DNA from: Arthrobacter_H sp030452125
GTDB lineage: Bacteria > Actinomycetota > Actinomycetes > Actinomycetales > Micrococcaceae
Length of the DNA stretch: 64,000 nucleotides
Direction: 5' to 3' (one strand)
NCBI GenBank assembly: GCA_052379645.1
Contig: JBQSYU010000006.1
In this document: positions 61,768 through 64,000 of the stretch, in pieces
How the letters are laid out: each line of letters opens with the position of its first letter
Position numbering within the stretch: position 1 is the stretch's first letter
The notes under the pieces: generated by a model
The model's database searches: none
Told to the model about the DNA's origin: nothing
What the model saw: the letters and a program-made list of their open reading frames with translations, nothing else
Position numbers and translations under genes: made by a program

Positions 61768-62740
61768 TCAGTACTCGATCGGTTCGCGGCGGGTGGCCCG
61801 CTGGAGCGCGAAGACGAAGACCATCACGGCCAGCACCGTGACCACTGCGGCTGCGGAGGCGTAGCCGAATTCAAAGGCCGGTGTCCGGCCCCCCGAAGGT
61901 CTTCCCGTAGATGAACAGGGCGCTGTTCCACACGTTGGTCGGTGGCATATCCGCCGAGGTGCCTCCGAAGGCATAGATGAACTCGAAGATCTTCAGTGAA
62001 CCGATCGTCCACAACACCGCTGCGGCGGTAACGACATCCCAGGTCAGCGGCAGGGTGACATAGCGGAACCGTTGCCAGGCCGTGGCACCGGCGAGGGCGC
62101 ATTCCTCATAAAGATAGATGGGGATCTGGTCCACTGCTGCCATGAGGATGGTGACGTAGAGGCCGAGGTTGATCCAGATCAGCCCCACCACGATGATCAG
62201 GAACAGATGGTCACCCAGCCAGTTCGGTCCCTCGGGGATCCCCACACCGCGGAATGCGGATTCGAGTAGTCCGTTGGACTGGAAGATGAAGCCCCAGAGG
62301 ATGGAGAGCACGACCGGGGAAATGATCACCGGGAAGAAGACGACGTTGCGGATGAATTTCCGTCCGCGCATCTCCCGCAGCACCATGGTCAGGCCGAAGG
62401 CCACGGCGAAGACGGCGATGCCGCCGACCAGGAGGATGATCAGGGTATTGGCAAACGCCTGGTGGAAGACGCTATCGCCCAACAACCGGCTGTAGTTCTC
62501 GAAGCCGACCATGTCCGGCTCGCCCATGCCGTCCCAGCGCATGAACGAAATGACGAAGGAGGCCAGCGCCGGCCCGAGGAACAGGATCCCGTAGGCGAGC
62601 AGGGCCGGGATCAGGAACGGCCAGAAGATCCGGCGACGCCGCTTCTCCATGGGTGACTCGGAGCGGCCCGCCCGACGGCGGGCCGCTCCGTGCCGGGCGG
62701 GCCGAACGGGATGTTCGGCCGCCCGGGTGGCGAGGGCCAT
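61768..62740 (-). pseudogene. Carbohydrate ABC importer permease (MalF-like), frameshifted near 61890
   Basis: The frame from 62740 runs 289 residues through five or so helices and the EAA loop (YLYEECALAGATAWQRFRYVTLPL), then stops at 61871. The missing last helix continues in another frame to 61768: EFGYASAAAVVTVLAVMVFVFAL, ending REPIEY. The break falls at or just after a run of six C/G (61889-61894). One base fewer there restores a single full-length permease. It may be a sequencing error, a real disabling mutation, or a slippage switch. The start is taken at ATG 62740, adjoining the binding-protein stop; ATG 62650 is an alternative. Confidence 0.8.
62660..62689. other. Perfect 13-bp stem-loop at the 5' end of the first permease gene
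   Basis: Arms 62660-62672 and 62677-62689 pair perfectly around CGAC. If the permease starts at ATG 62650, this hairpin is intergenic and could limit read-through or protect the binding-protein message. This kind of element is known between maltose binding-protein and permease genes. Confidence 0.5.
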
Positions 62741-64000
62741 CTAGTTCTGGCCCTTCCAGTAGTTCGCCTGGGCCTTGGAGATCTTCTGGGCGAAGCCCTT
62801 GGCGTCGGTTCCCCCCGAAAGGTAGTCGCGGACCGGGGCGGCGAAGACCTCCGGGACGATGCCCGCGTAGTCGACGTTCACCCCGTCCAATGCCAGCACG
62901 GGGTCCTCGGCGGCGATGGAGTCACCGATGTTCTTCAGGTCCTCCGGGACCTCCACATCGTCGCGGACCGACATCGCGCTGGAGCTGGTCACGTAATCCT
63001 CCTGGTATTGCTTCTCCAGGACGAAACGGATGAAGGCCTTGGCCAACTCCTTATGCTTTGCCCTACCCGGGACCGAATACCCGGTCAGGCCGATCTGCGC
63101 GTTTGCTTCGCCCGAGGTCCCCGCGGGGATCTCCAGTGACGCGAAGTCGAAATCCTTGCCCGCACTCTTGGCGGTTTCCTGCGGGATCCAGGACCCGTTG
63201 AGCAGGAACGTCGCCTTCCCGGTGGCCCACCGTTCCTGGATGGCCGGGAACTTCGAACCGAAACTGCCGTCGGCGAATGACTCCGGGGGGACGACGTCAC
63301 GGATCTTCTCCACGGCAGCCATCACGTCGTCGTCCATCCAGGCCTCACCGGACTTGTCCTCGACCGTGGCCCGGAACTTCTCGGGACCGAGTTCACGCAT
63401 CAGGATGCTGCTGGCCCAGAGGGTGGTGTAGTACGGCACGTCGCTATCCAGTGCCACCGACCCCTTGCCTTCCTTCGTGATGAGGGCACCGAGATCGTCC
63501 AGGGTCTTCGGGGCGTTGCCTTCCAGCTCGGAGTGTTCCTTGGCGTCGTACCAGATGCCGATTCCGAGCACGGAGTAAGGAATCATCCAGACTTCGCCGT
63601 CGTCGTTGGTGACCAGGTCCTCGAACCGGTCCACGCCGGCGTCGGCCAGCGAGGAGTCCTCGTTGATGCTCTTTTCGGTCATGACCGAGCTGAGGTCCTC
63701 GCCCTGGCCGTCACCGACCAATGGCGCCAAGTTGTCCAGCGCCGATTCGACGACATCGGGGGCGTTCGAGCGCATCGCCGGCGCCAGCTTCTGGGTGACC
63801 TGGCGTCCCTGCCATTCCACCTCCACCGTCGCTCCGGTTTCCTCCTCGAAGTCCTCGATCGCTGCCGAAATCGCCTTGGCCTGGGGTTCCTTCTCCTGCC
63901 AGTACGACCAATAGGTCATCGTCTTTCCGGAAAAATCGCCGTCGGCGGCGTTGGCGGCACCCGACGACTCGGCATCTCCTCCGCATCCGGTCAGCGCCAA
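62741..64000 (-). CDS. Sugar-binding lipoprotein of the glycan importer, N-terminus cut by window end
   Basis: About 419 residues visible. The frame reaches the right edge in a lipobox ALTGCGG, so the signal peptide lies beyond the window. The TTG at the very end is an internal Leu codon, not a start. The body matches solute-binding family 1: TMTYWSYWQEKEPQAKAISAAIEDFEEETGATVEV, LDDLGALI and WATGKATFLLNGSWI. It captures oligosaccharides and serves the two permeases downstream. No ATPase gene is adjacent, so a shared ATPase (MsmK-like) elsewhere is likely. Confidence 0.88.
   Translation of the reverse strand: MALTGCGGDAESSGAANAADGDFSGKTMTYWSYWQEKEPQAKAISAAIEDFEEETGATVEVEWQGRQVTQKLAPAMRSNAPDVVESALDNLAPLVGDGQGEDLSSVMTEKSINEDSSLADAGVDRFEDLVTNDDGEVWMIPYSVLGIGIWYDAKEHSELEGNAPKTLDDLGALITKEGKGSVALDSDVPYYTTLWASSILMRELGPEKFRATVEDKSGEAWMDDDVMAAVEKIRDVVPPESFADGSFGSKFPAIQERWATGKATFLLNGSWIPQETAKSAGKDFDFASLEIPAGTSGEANAQIGLTGYSVPGRAKHKELAKAFIRFVLEKQYQEDYVTSSSAMSVRDDVEVPEDLKNIGDSIAAEDPVLALDGVNVDYAGIVPEVFAAPVRDYLSGGTDAKGFAQKISKAQANYWKGQN

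Noticed and set aside
1..64000. CRISPR arrays, tRNA or rRNA genes, insertion sequences
   Set aside because: Looked for evenly spaced repeats, tRNA-like CCA ends and transposase motifs (DDE, IS-type ends) by reading; none recognised. A tRNA or repeat search program could still find something missed by eye.

Overview
The window is high-GC DNA with dense, tightly overlapping operons, frequent ATGA stop/start overlaps and several GTG starts. Its gene families (Wadjet type I, DUF3375, MhuD-like haem oxygenase, OpuC-type ABC system, LTA-synthase-like protein) point to an actinobacterium, most likely Micrococcales. I cannot name a species. No tRNA, rRNA, CRISPR array or intact transposase was seen.

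Layout. 1-7.6 kb: the end of an aldonolactone oxidase, then a copper or heavy-metal locus. It holds a CopZ-like chaperone, a P1B-type ATPase with an unusual CPG motif, a quinone-oxidoreductase-like enzyme, a CopB-type ATPase, a second CopZ-like protein lacking one cysteine, and a Crp/Fnr regulator. Two FNR-type boxes lie upstream of the two chaperone genes at identical distances from possible -10 hexamers, so the regulator probably controls both. 7.6-18.3 kb: two luciferase-like monooxygenases, a heterodimeric ABC exporter with its TetR repressor, a membrane phosphoglycerol-transferase-like protein, and a phenol/3-hydroxybenzoate-type hydroxylase behind twin IclR-like operator boxes.

18.4-26.2 kb: a complete Wadjet type I anti-plasmid system (jetABCD). 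It is preceded by an unrecognised gene built from two copies of one domain, which may be an accessory. 27.2-30.8 kb: a possible polymorphic-toxin/type VII-like module: small helical protein, helical-plus-alpha/beta-hydrolase protein, and two paralogous lipoproteins that share a 69-bp identical 3' end.

30.8-36.9 kb: a full non-phosphorylating L-fucose catabolic cluster (mutarotase, dehydrogenase, lactonase, dehydratase, 2-keto-3-deoxyfuconate dehydrogenase, diketo hydrolase) with a GntR-FCD regulator and a divergent promoter carrying inverted operator-like sites. 37-41 kb: AhpD-like and hemerythrin-like proteins, a MhuD-like haem-degrading enzyme, and a deacetylase-transporter pair. 41.1-43.6 kb: an AT-richer island with an AbiE-type (type IV-like) toxin-antitoxin pair whose promoter is embedded in inverted repeats.

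43.6-56.3 kb: ordinary accessory metabolism: SDRs, a compatible-solute ABC importer, a DJ-1/PfpI protein, Dps, an amidohydrolase, a YggS-type PLP protein, an acyl-CoA thioesterase, DoxX, and TetR/SDR. 56.3-64 kb (minus strand): a glycan-use operon (sugar-binding lipoprotein, two permeases, GH35 beta-galactosidase, formylglycine-type sulfatase, LacI regulator). One permease is frameshifted at a six-base homopolymer. Together with the fucose cluster, this suggests growth on sulfated, fucosylated galactose-containing glycans; that is inference.
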